This document shows, one piece after another, positions 30,171-41,545 of a stretch of DNA of 64,000 nucleotides. Origin of the DNA: Phoenix dactylifera (lineage: Eukaryota; Streptophyta; Magnoliopsida; Arecales; Arecaceae); the NCBI RefSeq assembly GCF_009389715.1, contig NC_052407.1, positions 7,846,475-7,910,474 on the forward strand. The letters run 5' to 3'. A program made the translations under genes and the position numbers. Below the pieces are notes generated by a model. It saw only the letters and a list, made by a program, of their open reading frames with translations. It ran no database searches and was not told the DNA's origin. Each line of letters begins with the position of its first letter. Positions within the stretch are counted from its first letter, which is position 1.

Positions 30171-32992
30171 ATTACCTTGTAGCAGTACAGCCTCCGGTCC
30201 GTTATAAAGGCAGTTTTCTCCTCGTCCTGTGGGGCCATCATTATCTGGTTGTAACCGGAGAAGGCGTCCATGAAAGACAGCAGCTGATATCCGGAAGTCG
30301 CGTCGACCCGTTGGTCTATCCGCGGAAGCGGGAAGCTATCCTTAGGGCACGCCTTGTTCAGGTCGGTATAGTCGACGCACATCCTCCACTTCCCGCTCGC
30401 CTTCCGGACAAGTACAACATTTGCCAGCCACTCGGGGTAACTCACCTCCCTTATGAATCCTGCCTTCAAGAGTTTGTCTACCTCCTGGTCGACCACCCGG
30501 ATCCGATCCGGGGCACAGTGTCTCTTCTTCTGCTTCACTGGCCGGTGGGTCGGGTCGACGTTGAGGGCGTGAGAAATGACCTCCGGGTCGATCCCAGGTA
30601 CATCGGCCGCCGACCAGGCAAATACATCGGCATTGGCTCGGAGGAATTCCACCAACCGGGCTCGAGCTCCCGGGTCGAGATTGGCGCCGACCCGGACCAC
30701 CCGGTCCCGGCGGCCTTCCTCGAGGGGAACTTCGACCACACCCTCGGCCGGCTCCCCCTGCCGCAAGGCCACCTCGTCTCTGGCATCAAGGGACTCGACG
30801 CTTAGGGCTTCTGCGGGCTTCTTCCCTTTGAGGGTCGCTTGGAAACATTGCCGTGCGGTCGGTTGGTCGCCTCGGACCTCCCCGATCCCGACCGCCGTGG
30901 GGAACCGCATGAGCAAGTGGTACGTAGAGACCACCGCGCGAAGGGCGTTCAGTCCGGGTCGTCCGAGGATAGCGTTGTAGGCCGAGGGAACACGGACGAC
31001 CAAGAACCCGAGTCGCACCGTGGCTTCTGCGGGTGCGACGCCCGCAGTCACAGGCAGCTCAGCGACACCTTCCGCCGGGACAGCGTCACCGGTGAATCCT
31101 ATGAGGGGGGTGGATATTTTGTGCAATAATTGTCTGGACAAGCCCATCTTTTGGAAGGCCTCGTAAAACAAGATATCAGCTGAGCTTCCACTATCCACAA
31201 GAACACGCTTTACATCATAGTTTGCCATAGTGAGGGAGATCACCATGGCGTCATCGTGGGGGGTCTGAACCCCCTTTACATCCTCATCACAAAAGGTGAT
31301 TACATTGCCGACCCTCTGCCTCTTTGCGACGGCCGCCCCTGACGCATCCGTCGAGCCCCCTGAGTTCCTCACGGGCCGGGGGCAGCCTCCAGTGATAGTG
31401 TGGATCACGCCCGCAACGGGTCGATTCTGCTCCCGAGGCTCCGGAGGGGCCGGGTCGGCCGGACGCGGGTCTGCGGGGGGACGTCGGTCGCTCACATATC
31501 GACCGAGACGCCCCCGGCGGATGAGAGCCTCGATCTCGTCCCGAAGCTGGAAGCAGTCCTCCGTGTCGTGGCCGTGGTCTCGGTGGTACTCACAGTATGC
31601 CCGGGAAGGCCTCTTCCCAGGGATCCTCTGCATCTGTCTCGGGGCCGGGAGGTCCTCCCGCCCCTTGATCTCCATAAGGATCTGGGCCCGGGGGGTTAGG
31701 AGAGGGGTGTACCGGTGAAAACGTCGGGGCGGAGAACGAGGGCGTGGGGCGCCGTGGTTCTTCGCCGGCGACGGGCTTCTGCGCCGACGCTGAGGCGTCG
31801 GGCTCCTCCTCTGGCGTGCCTCGTTCCGCCTTTTCTTCCCAAGCTTTTGAGGGATCTCGGCGGCCTCCTTGCTCCGGTGGGCGGCCGCCTCCTCGGCGTC
31901 CGCATACTGGTTCGCCCGGGACAACAGCTCTGGGAAGCTCCGCGGCAGGCGTTTGTCCAGGGAGAAGGTGAGTCTGCCCTTCCGGAAGCCACGCTTCAGG
32001 GCTGAAAGAGCTACCTCCTGACTCAGGTTCCGGACCTCCAGCGTAGCCCTGTTGAAGCGGGTAAGATAATCCCGCAGGCTTTCTCCCTCGTTTTGCTGGA
32101 CATCAAAGAGGGAGTCGGAGACCAGTCGCCGCCGGCTACTGACGGCGAAATGAGTGATGAAGAGGCGAGTGAACTGGTCGAAGGACCGGATTGAGTCAGC
32201 CTCCAGCCCGGCGAACCATGCCCTCGCCGGGCCACGGAGGGTTGCCGGGAAAGCCTTGCAGAGAAGGGGATCTGATGCTCCGTGGAGGAGCATAAGGGTC
32301 CTGAAACTCTCGACGTGATCCCGCGGATCGGCCGCCCCGTCATAGGGCTCGATCGCCGGCATTTTGAACCCCGGCGGATTCGGGGTCCGCAGGATCCTCG
32401 AGGCGAGCGCCGGCTGGGAGGAGATCTCTAAGTCGGCGAAGGGATCTTTGGAATGGCCATTCAGGACCTGGAGTTGTCGGTGGAGATCGTCCACCCGCCG
32501 GTCCAGGGAGCGCGACCGGTGGGTGGGAGACAAGGAGCAGCGAGAGGGGGACCGACTGGAGTGCGGGTTCCTCGAGGACTGGGGGGTCTGGGAACGCGCC
32601 CGGGCCCGCCTCTCGTACCCCGCGCAGCTCCGGTGGGAAGGTCCCGGCAGAATGGAGCGTGCTCGAGAATCCTCCTCGCGCCGGCGCTCCTCCCCATGGG
32701 AGAGGAAGGAGCGCGGGTTGAGGAGGACAGGCGAACGCTCAGGCAGCAGCGGCTCCTGAGCCCGCTGCGGCGCCCGGGACATCGCACCCTGCAGATTCTG
32801 CACCGCCTCCGCGAGGGTGCGAACCTGCTGGGTTAGCTGGTCGAACTGGGCGGCTTCGACCATCTGAATGGGCGGTGGGGCGGTGGAGTGTTGCTGAGAG
32901 CGTGTTGGAGATGCAGCGGCCTCCCGGCCAGTGGCGCGAGAGGCCCCGCGACCGGAAGCATTGGAAGCTCCACGACCACCTCGCCGTGCCAT
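30155..32992 (-). CDS. gag-protease and RT N-terminal half of the Tat element
   Basis: Start chosen at the ATG at 32992 (MARRGGRGASNASG), just inside the LTR/primer-binding site; the frame is open further upstream into the LTR but that part is non-coding U5. Gag domain at residues ~205-320 (CKAFPATLRGPARAWFAGL), Arg/Ser-rich stretch ~385-425, zinc knuckle at 467-480 (CEYHRDHGHDTEDC), aspartic protease site DSGSSA at ~600, then RT start (WLANVVLVRKAS, YTDLNKACPKDSFPLP). A two-base insertion near 30168-30172 puts the frame off at the RT PFGL motif and ends it at 30155. Without that insertion the frame would join the downstream pol frame. Confidence 0.93.
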   Translation of the reverse strand: MARRGGRGASNASGRGASRATGREAAASPTRSQQHSTAPPPIQMVEAAQFDQLTQQVRTLAEAVQNLQGAMSRAPQRAQEPLLPERSPVLLNPRSFLSHGEERRREEDSRARSILPGPSHRSCAGYERRARARSQTPQSSRNPHSSRSPSRCSLSPTHRSRSLDRRVDDLHRQLQVLNGHSKDPFADLEISSQPALASRILRTPNPPGFKMPAIEPYDGAADPRDHVESFRTLMLLHGASDPLLCKAFPATLRGPARAWFAGLEADSIRSFDQFTRLFITHFAVSSRRRLVSDSLFDVQQNEGESLRDYLTRFNRATLEVRNLSQEVALSALKRGFRKGRLTFSLDKRLPRSFPELLSRANQYADAEEAAAHRSKEAAEIPQKLGKKRRNEARQRRSPTPQRRRRSPSPAKNHGAPRPRSPPRRFHRYTPLLTPRAQILMEIKGREDLPAPRQMQRIPGKRPSRAYCEYHRDHGHDTEDCFQLRDEIEALIRRGRLGRYVSDRRPPADPRPADPAPPEPREQNRPVAGVIHTITGGCPRPVRNSGGSTDASGAAVAKRQRVGNVITFCDEDVKGVQTPHDDAMVISLTMANYDVKRVLVDSGSSADILFYEAFQKMGLSRQLLHKISTPLIGFTGDAVPAEGVAELPVTAGVAPAEATVRLGFLVVRVPSAYNAILGRPGLNALRAVVSTYHLLMRFPTAVGIGEVRGDQPTARQCFQATLKGKKPAEALSVESLDARDEVALRQGEPAEGVVEVPLEEGRRDRVVRVGANLDPGARARLVEFLRANADVFAWSAADVPGIDPEVISHALNVDPTHRPVKQKKRHCAPDRIRVVDQEVDKLLKAGFIREVSYPEWLANVVLVRKASGKWRMCVDYTDLNKACPKDSFPLPRIDQRVDATSGYQLLSFMDAFSGYNQIMMAPQDEEKTAFITDRRLYCYKVMCPSV

Positions 32993-33013
32993 TACGATCG
33001 CTCTGAGATCCGG

Positions 33014-33032
33014 CCCTTCCTCTAGCGCCAAC
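33014..33032 (-). other. Primer-binding site
   Basis: Directly inside the 5' LTR: GTTGGCGCTAGAGGAAGGG on the minus strand. It starts TGG two bases in, as expected for pairing with the CCA end of a tRNA. The tRNA identity was not settled. Confidence 0.65.
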
Positions 33033-33797
33033 TGTTGCTGGGGGTCCAAACCGAGAACGATTGGCACAGCGGTGTGAACGGGGTTCCCTTTGAATTGCTT
33101 TGGTTGTGCTCCACCTTCCGCCGGGAAACCTGCAAGCAAGCCTCGCACCACCACTGGGGTAGTGGGGGCCCTCCGACGATCAAGTTAGAGGGAATCGAAG
33201 GAGAAGGAGAGGTAGCAGGTAAGACGATGCTATGGAGAATCTTGCTTACCCTCCCCCTTCCCCCCCAGCCCCATATATATCAGGCTGGGGGATTTTTCTG
33301 GGGATTGGTCATCGTGTGGCACGATGGGGTTGCCACTGACATGGCCGTTACAGGGCGTCGTGGGGCAGCGCCGGGTACGGCCATGGCAGGGCGTAGTGGA
33401 GCTCCGCTTCGTACGGTTGTTACAGGGGATCGTGGGGCAGCGCCGGATTCGGCCGTTGCAGGGAGTAGTGGAGCAGGGGGCCGCGGCGTGCCTCAGGAGA
33501 ACAGTCTGTTGTTGTCAAGAGATTGCCGACCCGAGGTCGGATTGCTGGATCAAGGGGCAACCGACTCGGGGTCGGATTGCTGGATCAAGGGGCAGCCGAC
33601 TCGGGGTCGGACTGCGGAGCCGAAGATATCCGACCCGAGGTCGGATTGCTGGATCAAGGGGCAGCCGACTCGGGGTCGGACTGCGGAGCCGAAGATATCC
33701 GACCCGAGGTCGGATTGCTGGATCAAGGAGCAGCCGTAGTCTTTCTGGGCGCGCGTGCCGGTCACGTGGGGCATGGTGGCTAAGTTCCCCCGTAACA
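33033..33797 (-). repeat. 5' LTR, 765 bp
   Basis: Same ends as the left copy. Two 69-bp units instead of three. By-eye differences include C/T near 21124 versus 33107, G/A in the run after GGCTGGGG, and A/G in CACATGG versus CACGTGG. Confidence 0.95.
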
Positions 33798-33802
33798 ATA
33801 AC
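33798..33802. repeat. Target-site duplication, right copy
   Basis: ATAAC immediately after the right LTR, identical to 21045-21049. Confidence 0.9.
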
Positions 33803-34529
33803 TATACTTTTATATTTGTTAGAAATAAAGTAGCTTTTTCAAAGCATACTTGTCAAATAAATATTATTATGCCTTCCCGATGGGATTTCACAAAAATCAA
33901 CAAAATTAAACTTGTGTAGAGGTATAGCATCTGTGCTGTTGTCCACACAATGCATAATCGTCCATTTCTTCATGTAGATCACATATTGATGGACAATAGA
34001 CTTGAAATTTTTTCTATTCTATGCAATATTAAAATTTTCCAAATAATATACATTTTCTTTAGTAAGAATGCTCACAAATCGACTGGCATCCTCTTCCCAT
34101 ATGGATGATTGAATAGAAATTCCCTATATATAGAAGAGATATATATTCGATACATGCATGCCGGTCTGGCAAGAAAAAATATCAACAAGGAAATAAGCTA
34201 AAATTTCAATAACCTCATCGTTAAGGAATATGCAATCAACATTGACAATCTAATTCTCCATATTTGGGTTTATGGAATCCCACATTCTTGAAAGCCCTAC
34301 TTTTATTCTTGAATTACGTTTTTCTAGTATCAATGTAAATAACAAACTATACAATTTCTTTTGTTAACCTGTTTATATAAAAGATAGCATTGGATCAAAT
34401 GATAATAACAATGAAATCAAGAAAGTAAAAGCAGCTAATCTAAAATAATACCTCAAGGTAAATCAAAAAAAAAATTTATAAACAAAATATTTGAGTATAA
34501 TATTAATAATTTTGTGTTCTCAAAGTATT
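33803..34529. other. AT-rich spacer
   Basis: Continuation of the sequence interrupted at 21049. No gene or element recognised. Confidence 0.5.
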
Positions 34530-34559
34530 TAAGTTATTTCATAGAAAGCTCAATAAGGT

Positions 34560-35425
34560 TGAAAGGTTATGGAAATATGGAGAAGCTTAGAAGAACAAAT
34601 CTTAAAGATGGAGAAGTTTTTTAAAGACTTTTAGGAGTTTTTGTAGTGAACGAGTAAACCGTGGAGAATCTAGAGTCGACTCCTACCGAGCACAAGTCGA
34701 CTCCAACAAAAGTTGAGTCGACCTCAAAATGACCGCAGACAGAGGATAGAAGGCAATAGAAAGTGGTCCTTTCACAAGCCGACTCTATAAGATCACGAGT
34801 CGACCTTAGTCAAGGATAGTCAATGACAAGTCGACCTTAAAGTTAAAACGAGTCGACCCTACAGTGACCACAAACTAAAGACAACGACTAGAAATGACTC
34901 TCCAACAAGTTTCTATGCTATAAAAGCTTCCCAATTGAATTGGAGGAGTGGGATTAAGAGGATTAAGTGGATCAGGTAAAAAAAAGGAATGCAGGTCAAC
35001 CTCCACTTTTTGAGCTTTAACTCGAGGACCAATTTGAGAAGCAACTATTCAAAACTTCCTCTCAATTCAGAGTGAGCTTCCAAAGATCTATAAAGAGAGA
35101 GCTTCATATTTCAATGATTGTGTTCGCTACAAGATTAAGAGCGAGCAAGAAGGAGAAACAAAAAAGCACCAAAATCTGTTCACTTCAAGATCCCAACATC
35201 CATACTAATCAAACTCGAGCCACAACAGCAAAAATCGAACCTTAAAATTTTTGTGTTTGTATTGTTTTTGCTTGTTCCCATCTTGTGCATTTATTTATAA
35301 CTCATTTCACTATCATACTAAAATTCAAATTAGTTTTACTTAAGAATTGTTTAAGTTTATAAAAGTTTTTGAAAAATCCAATTCACTCCTAGCCTCTTGG
35401 ATTGTCATCTTGAGCAACACTATTG
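34560..35425 (+). repeat. Degenerate LTR-like relic (probably Ty1/copia)
   Basis: Repeated GAGTCGAC/AAGTCGAC words (34670-34860), then a TATA-like GCTATAAAAGC near 34918, then a T-rich leader ending CCTCTTGGATTGTCATCTTG followed by AGCAACA. That ending is typical of plant copia LTR 3' ends. No internal region was found beside it, so it would be a solo or truncated LTR. The edges are approximate. Confidence 0.4.
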
Positions 35426-38400
35426 AGTCTTTCTTCTTCTGAAATATTTCATGATGCGTGATTGATAGTTTCAATTTTGATTAACTTCAATACTACATGA
35501 TTTTATGTATCTCTCAAATTGGAACACGAAATATATTTTTGTGAAAAAGAGTTTTGATTCAAAATAGTAATAGACTCTTACCCTGACTATATTAAGAACT
35601 CCACCAATGGGGGTAAAACGGTACAACTTGATTAGTCCTAAAGGATTTATGCCACAAAAGTGGCCCAGCATTGTGACCCTACCAATGAGGGCTAAATGTT
35701 GGCAAAAGATCAAATCAATGGAGGTTAAATAATAGTATATAAGTAATCCTAAAGAATTACACCACAAGAGGAAATGCGGAGCTGCGAAAAGGATTCTCTA
35801 ACAGAGATAATATGGTTGTAGCTCATAACCGACAAGATGAACTTGATGTTTTGCAATTGGATCCATAAACAAAAACTTAAATTTTGAGAAAGTTGCATAC
35901 ATGATGTTTTGATAATACTGCATATCTAGATTTCGTTTCGAACTAATATATATTATATGATTATTTTTAGTAAAATTATTATCTTGTTGCCTAATTTATT
36001 CAATTGAAGTACTTATTGTTTAGTAGGCTATCTAGTTTATTATTCGATATCTTACTATTTGATTCAGAGAACTAGTTTGGTATATAATTTTACTATGGAA
36101 GAGCGATTAGAGGCAAAGTTTTGACTTCTCTAGCTTAGATTAGGATTTTATTAAAGTTCAATGTCACACTATTGAACATTATTAGAATTTATATGATTTG
36201 TTAAATCTAGATTTTAAATTTTTGACTTAGTTAATTGATCAATTATTCCATTGCTTGATTTATGATATCATGATGAAATGCCTTATGTAGAGAATCCTCT
36301 ATGAATATGCAGCAGTTGCCGCATCCCTATTTCGTGAATTTGGGTAGGGGGTGTGACACATATTTTTCTTGTAAGTTAATTTTTTCTAGAACAAAGAGTG
36401 GATGACCTCAAGCTTTTTCTCAACAGGAATTCAGCCATGCGTGGTTGAAATTTGACTCCAGAAAGTTGACAGTAAGCAATGGAATGATCCAGATTGTATT
36501 AGAATGCTAGAAAACCATCTCTCTCCTACTTGACTATTTCATCATGTTTTGTTTTCTTCCTCATATTTATATTGAGACAGGTTTTTTATAAGACAAATAG
36601 TATAGATTTAGAGAATCGCAATCGCAGATGATGGTTGTTCAAGTCAAATGACTACAGGTTACCTAAGGTGCCAAATATGTTATTTAGCAATAAATAATAC
36701 ATGCAATGCAATGGGATACTACATCAAGTGCGTAAACGTGGACTAGAAGACATCCAATTAAATCCATCTTCTTCTACACAGGTAGGCGCCACAAAATGTG
36801 AACCAAAATGAGAAAAAAGATGGTCAAAATAATGGCTCCAACTCAGCCAAAATTATTGAGGAGATGTTGGGAGACACCTTGAAATCCACAAGGAATCCAC
36901 TAGGAACCTAATTATGAGCATCTCCTAATTACCTATGGGCACGTCTTCTACAGATAGCCCTTTTCTAGGGCCAGTCACCAAGAGACATTTTGTAGCCTGA
37001 CCTGGATATGCTTGATATTAATATTCTAAGCTACCAATGTCTCATTGCCTTCAAACCATCCTGATGCAGTCATGATTGCTAACAAAATAAAACCAGAGAT
37101 CGACATGAGGATGGAAAGAAGAATCTTAATTGAGCATGATAGTCAAAATATGGAATAAAACAAATACACCATCCACTGAAATATTTAATGAAAATATCAA
37201 TCGTATATGATGCACAGAGAGTAAGAGGATACGTCACAAGTGTACATGTAATGAGAGAGAAAGACCATATTAGATCTCTAATTAATCAAGATGGAAAGAG
37301 TTTAAGGCTTATGTCATTACAGTATAGTATCTTTTACGGCTTTCTTTATATTCACTGGCATGAGTTCATGAATCTCTGCACACCGAGTACAGATGGCGTA
37401 CGTTATAATTGCTACGCTTTATGATCCCTACGCGATTGGCCTCCTTTACGTTAGAAAAAAAAATCTCTATGCAGTAATGAATGGCAAATGTGTGGTTACA
37501 CATACGGATTCCATGCATATTCACACATAAGTAGATGTGCTCCTAGTCGTGGTCATATTAAAAAAGCATGATGAGTTTGAAAATTTTGGCTATTTAAATT
37601 AATTTAACTAGGACTATTATGTTTATCCAATAATTTTTTTTGGAATGGGTGGAAACCAGAATTTTTAGTGCTAAGCCACTGTCATTCGGTGATTTATTAG
37701 GATTTGAAATGCTAACTTTAATTTCTAATGGTTCAAAAAAAAAAAAATTACGATTTGGTTAGGAAGAGGGGAGAATTTTTCTAATTGACGCAATTTGAAT
37801 CTCCCAAAAAGATTTTAAATAAAAGTAGAAAATTTGACGAAAATAAGGTACGGACCTCTTTTTCTTTTTTTGATGCATAAGAAACTAAGATACATAAACT
37901 CTATTTATATAAGTGAGATACCCTTGTACAAATCAAGATTGGATTCTTCTTCTAGTTCAAATAGAATTCAGCTTTTCCAAAATAAACATGATTATTGAAA
38001 ATAAATATGAAAATATAAAAATTTTAGGAAAGATAGATCTCAATTTCTTCATTGATTTTACCTTGAGTAGATCCACCAAATTCTTTCCAGATTAAAAGAT
38101 GCCAAAAAAAAAAATATGTTTCACTGATCCTTTTTGGAGACCAAATTATAAAATTTAGACTTGATTGCTCAATTATCACATCCTTTAACATGGAGCTTCA
38201 TGTCGCAAAGCTCGAAAACTTAAAATCATCTCAATCAGGTATCATTTGGCCAAGCTATGATCTCTGAAAGTTTAATACACGAGTCGGCTTCTTGATGTGG
38301 TGGATCTCGTTTTTAAATCATGTTCAATTCTATCAGCAGCAGCCAAAGTTTTACGCATCAAGCCAAATGATCTTTCTGGAACAAAAAATAAGTTGAAAGA

Positions 38401-39066
38401 GTTTTAGAGAGGTTTCAGGAAAGACTAAGCATTTTTCACTAAAGTTTTGTCAAAGTAAATTTAAATTCTGCTAGAACCGGAGATATCACTTAATTTGGAC
38501 GCATTAGGAAAAGAATCTTTACGAATTTTGGCTGTATCAGAAAGAAACACAGTAGTAAGATCCGTATGGATTATAATAAGTTGAGAGTCTACAAAGCGGA
38601 AAACTTTTAGCTTCAAATCTGCCTCTAGTGGAAGAACAATCTTTTGTTTCCAGTCGTTTTGTTCTTTCTTCGCCAGATATTTAGCCTGCACTCTTTGATC
38701 AAATGATCATGACCATCATAATTTTCATCATCCCATCAGTGGTTGAGAGGTGGATATATTCCTTATCATGCTTAATTAATATGTGGCTCTACTGCACAGC
38801 TGCAGTTGTCGACACCATGGGGCTCGTAATGAAAAGCTGGCATGGCCTGTAACTAGATTTCCCAACATAGTCATGCCCTGCACGTTTAGGTTGGAGCCCA
38901 CATTCACGCATATATATATAACCTTAAAAGAAGAACGAAGAGAGAAAATAATGAGAACTTGGGATTTAAGGCAGGCTCAGCAACGACTCAACTGCAACCC
39001 CCCACCCCCCTCTTCTCTTCTTCTACATCCTCCTTGGCCTTTGATCCTTGGCATCCATCTGGGATC
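35426..39066. other. AT-rich spacer upstream of the USP-like gene
   Basis: Long AT-rich sequence with short spurious ORFs (for example minus strand 38461-38691, no recognised family). A plus-strand TATA stretch GCATATATATATAACC near 38908-38923 lies about 150 bp before the USP ATG and is its likely promoter. Confidence 0.45.
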
Positions 39067-40072
39067 ATGGGCAGATCAGTTAGCAGAAGGCTCACAAGTT
39101 TCTGCCTCAACCGGGCTGCCGTTGCGACTCGTGTCATCACCCGTTCCCCAAGGGCCAGGTCAAAGACTCTATCAGCCATGGTGGAGGCTGGCCCCAAGTC
39201 TTCAACGGATGCAGAGACGAATTCGAGCACTGGAGCTAAACTAGGGACCGTGCTCAGTAGGAGAATCATGGTTCTAGTAGACTCAAAACCAGAAGCAAAG
39301 GGAGCTTTGCAATGGGCACTCTCTCATGCGGTTCAGAGCCATGACACAGTAGTTCTTCTTGACGTCGTGAAGCTGAAACATGGTGAGTAGCTGGATATAT
39401 ATGATTTTTGATGGACAGATAGATGGTAGCAGATGTTCAGCAGCGTAGAAGGAAACTAATTAATTGTCTTACTCTCCTTTTCTTTGTTGTACATATTGCA
39501 GGTAATCAATCTCAGAATGAATTGAATCCTAGGCGTCATGAACTGCTCTATGCTATGAAAAATATCTGTCAAGCTAGGAGACCAGAGGTAAACATCTTCC
39601 TCTTCATTCTCATCGACAGAAAGCTATAATAGTTTATGGTTTGGTGAGCTGTGAGTGAAGGGAATACAGTACACTTTCACAGCCAAGGCCTCATCATGCC
39701 AACCGCTTATCTCATGTTTTAAATATAGAGGTTGAAGATTAAAATATTCATTTCAGTAGTAATTAGTTGGCTTGTCAACAGGTTAAAGTTGAGCTCTCTT
39801 TAGCGGAAGGCAAGGAGCGAGGGCCAACCATCGTGGAGGAGGCCAGGAAACAAGAGGTTTCCCTTCTAGTCCTGGGGCAAAGGAAGCGTTCGGCGACATG
39901 GCGACTGGTGATGATGTGGGCCGGAAATAGGGTAAGAGGAGGAGGGGTGGTGGATTATTGCATCCAGAACGCTTCTTGCATGGCTCTGGCTGTCAGGAGG
40001 AAGAGTAGAAGGGCTGGCGGGGGATATCTAATTACAAGTAGGCGCCACAAAGATTTCTGGCTTCTAGCTTAA
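39067..40072 (+). CDS. Universal stress protein-like protein, three exons
   Basis: Exons 39067-39382, 39502-39587 and 39782-40072, with GTGAGT/TTGCAG and GTAAAC/CAACAG introns and consistent phase, giving 230 residues. The N-terminus is basic and Ser/Arg-rich (MGRSVSRRLTS, VITRSPRARSK), possibly a targeting region. The USP fold begins at RRIMVLVDSKPEAKGALQWAL and continues with VVLLDVV, VKVELSLAEG, GPTIVEEARKQEVSLLVLGQRKRS and a C-terminal DYCIQNASCMALAVR. The last part matches the usual end of the fold. The ATP-loop glycines of bacterial USPs are not obvious. The start at 39067 is preferred over the in-frame 38959 codon because the extra residues look like leader sequence. Role probably in stress or hormone signalling; not certain. 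Confidence 0.82.
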
Positions 40073-40528
40073 AGGGATTAATTGTTTGCTTCTGTTGTTC
40101 GAGCTGGGAATGTGGTGTTTACTCATGGTTAGAGAAGGCCATGGAAGATTGTGAGGGAACACATTCAAAGAGTTTTGAATGGATAAATACATGATTTTTT
40201 ATTGAACTGAAACTCTCTATAAAAGCTACTTAAATAGAATTTTTTAACAACTTGATAGTTAATAATTAAACTCACTCAGCCCACTTCCAAGTCGTTGCAC
40301 ACACGCAGCCCACTTCATAATTTTGCTGACAAATTGCCCAACTAACAAGGACACATACTAGATAACTCCTAAAGACTCTCAACTACTTGACTCCATGATC
40401 TCACAACCAGTGGAACAAAAAAAAAAAAAAAGAAGTGCAAGGTTATCGCTGTCCACCTAGCCCATGTTTGAATTAATCTGCAGCATTCCCCCACTTAATT
40501 CAATGAGGGCTTCAATTCCCATCATGGA
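40073..40528. other. 3' flank of the USP-like gene and spacer
   Basis: AT-rich, with a poly-A stretch near 40418. It probably includes the gene's 3' UTR. No other feature. Confidence 0.4.
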
Positions 40529-40745
40529 TCAGAACTTGTTGAATTTATTTTCTGCTAACCTGAACATTAGTATTACAATATTGCAGCGCGCTCCCTTGTT
40601 CCTTTGGCAACCAACTTTAATAAAATGGTGTCGCATCTCTCTATGTTTGGTCCTACCTAGCTGGACTGGATTCTTGGACAATCCAATTGTAGACTTCTTG
40701 TCACAAAAGATCACAGTTGGCTCTTCTTGCTTAAGCTTTAAATCT
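40529..40745 (-). pseudogene. Ty1/copia RNase H relic
   Basis: The minus strand reads IFCDKKSTIGLSKNPVQLG followed by RTKHREMRHHFI, the conserved end of copia RNase H (CD-KS-I-LSKNP, RTKHI-RYHF). The next stretch is out of frame. Short isolated fragment, no LTRs recognised nearby. Confidence 0.7.
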
Positions 40746-41545
40746 TCCTAGGATTTTCCTCAACCAAACTGTATGGCATGCTATAGTTGTAGCGGCAATG
40801 TACTCAGCTTTCTATAGTTGATTGTCATGTCTCAGATTGGGAACATGATATGGCCGTGCTATTGCGGGATATTACCTACAATAACACGAAGCATGTAATA
40901 GAAAATTTTTATAAAATATATAGAATAATAAAATTAGTCTAAATATTTTTTATTTATTAAACCAAGAGATGCGGAAACATAGCATCTAAATCTAATAGTT
41001 GAATATTCAAAGCTATATATATTGCCCAAACTTGATAGTTATAAACTAAATTTATTAAAGCTATATATTTTCGTAATTGATAAAATATCACAGTTCGTAT
41101 TTGTTACCAAGAGGGCCGTTTTTATTAGATACTAGCTCTAGGATGTCAATTGGCTTCCATTTTTAGAGGCGGTCATAACAATCTGAGAGCTCATAAAATA
41201 TTTTATTTTTTTTTAAAATAATTTTTTTAAATCGTATATGAATAACATACTAAATGACTTTATAGAGTTCGCACACGATTCATTAATAATATTTAATCAT
41301 AGGACTATCATAAAATCATTTTTATAAATCAACTATTTTTATAAAAGTTCATTATTCATAATTAGATCCTATTCGTGGGGCAAATCAGCTACACCTATTT
41401 AAAATCGTTTAAGAAAATATATTAATTGACATTAAACTATTTAACAAAAATATAAATATAAATTTAAAAAACTCTAAGGACACCGAAATTGATTTGAGCA
41501 GATTTCAAGTCCAAATTGGATAAATAAGTAGGAAAGATTTCTTTT
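40746..41545. other. AT-rich spacer
   Basis: Very AT-rich, with no gene, microsatellite or element end recognised. Confidence 0.4.

Larger units (their letters stand above)
21050..33797 (-). mobile_element. Nearly intact 12.7-kb Tat-lineage Ty3/gypsy retrotransposon
   Basis: The element is bounded by LTRs (33033-33797 as 5', 21050-21883 as 3') and flanked by a 5-bp duplication ATAAC. Minus-strand order is LTR, primer-binding site, gag-protease-RT-RNase H-second RNase H-integrase (32992-27522), a 5.6-kb post-pol region, polypurine tract and LTR. The doubled RNase H and the long post-pol region with an antisense gene place it in the Tat lineage. LTRs differ by about four or five substitutions by eye and by one 69-bp unit, which indicates a recent insertion. 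It carries one frameshift in RT and one nonsense codon in the antisense gene. Confidence 0.97.

Noticed and set aside
32993-33154. Gag frame extended upstream to 33154
   Set aside because: That part lies across the primer-binding site and into the LTR; the ATG at 32992 is the first one inside the element.
38783-39244. 153-codon plus-strand frame over USP exon 1
   Set aside because: It is out of frame with the USP fold, which has proper splice sites and a recognisable domain.
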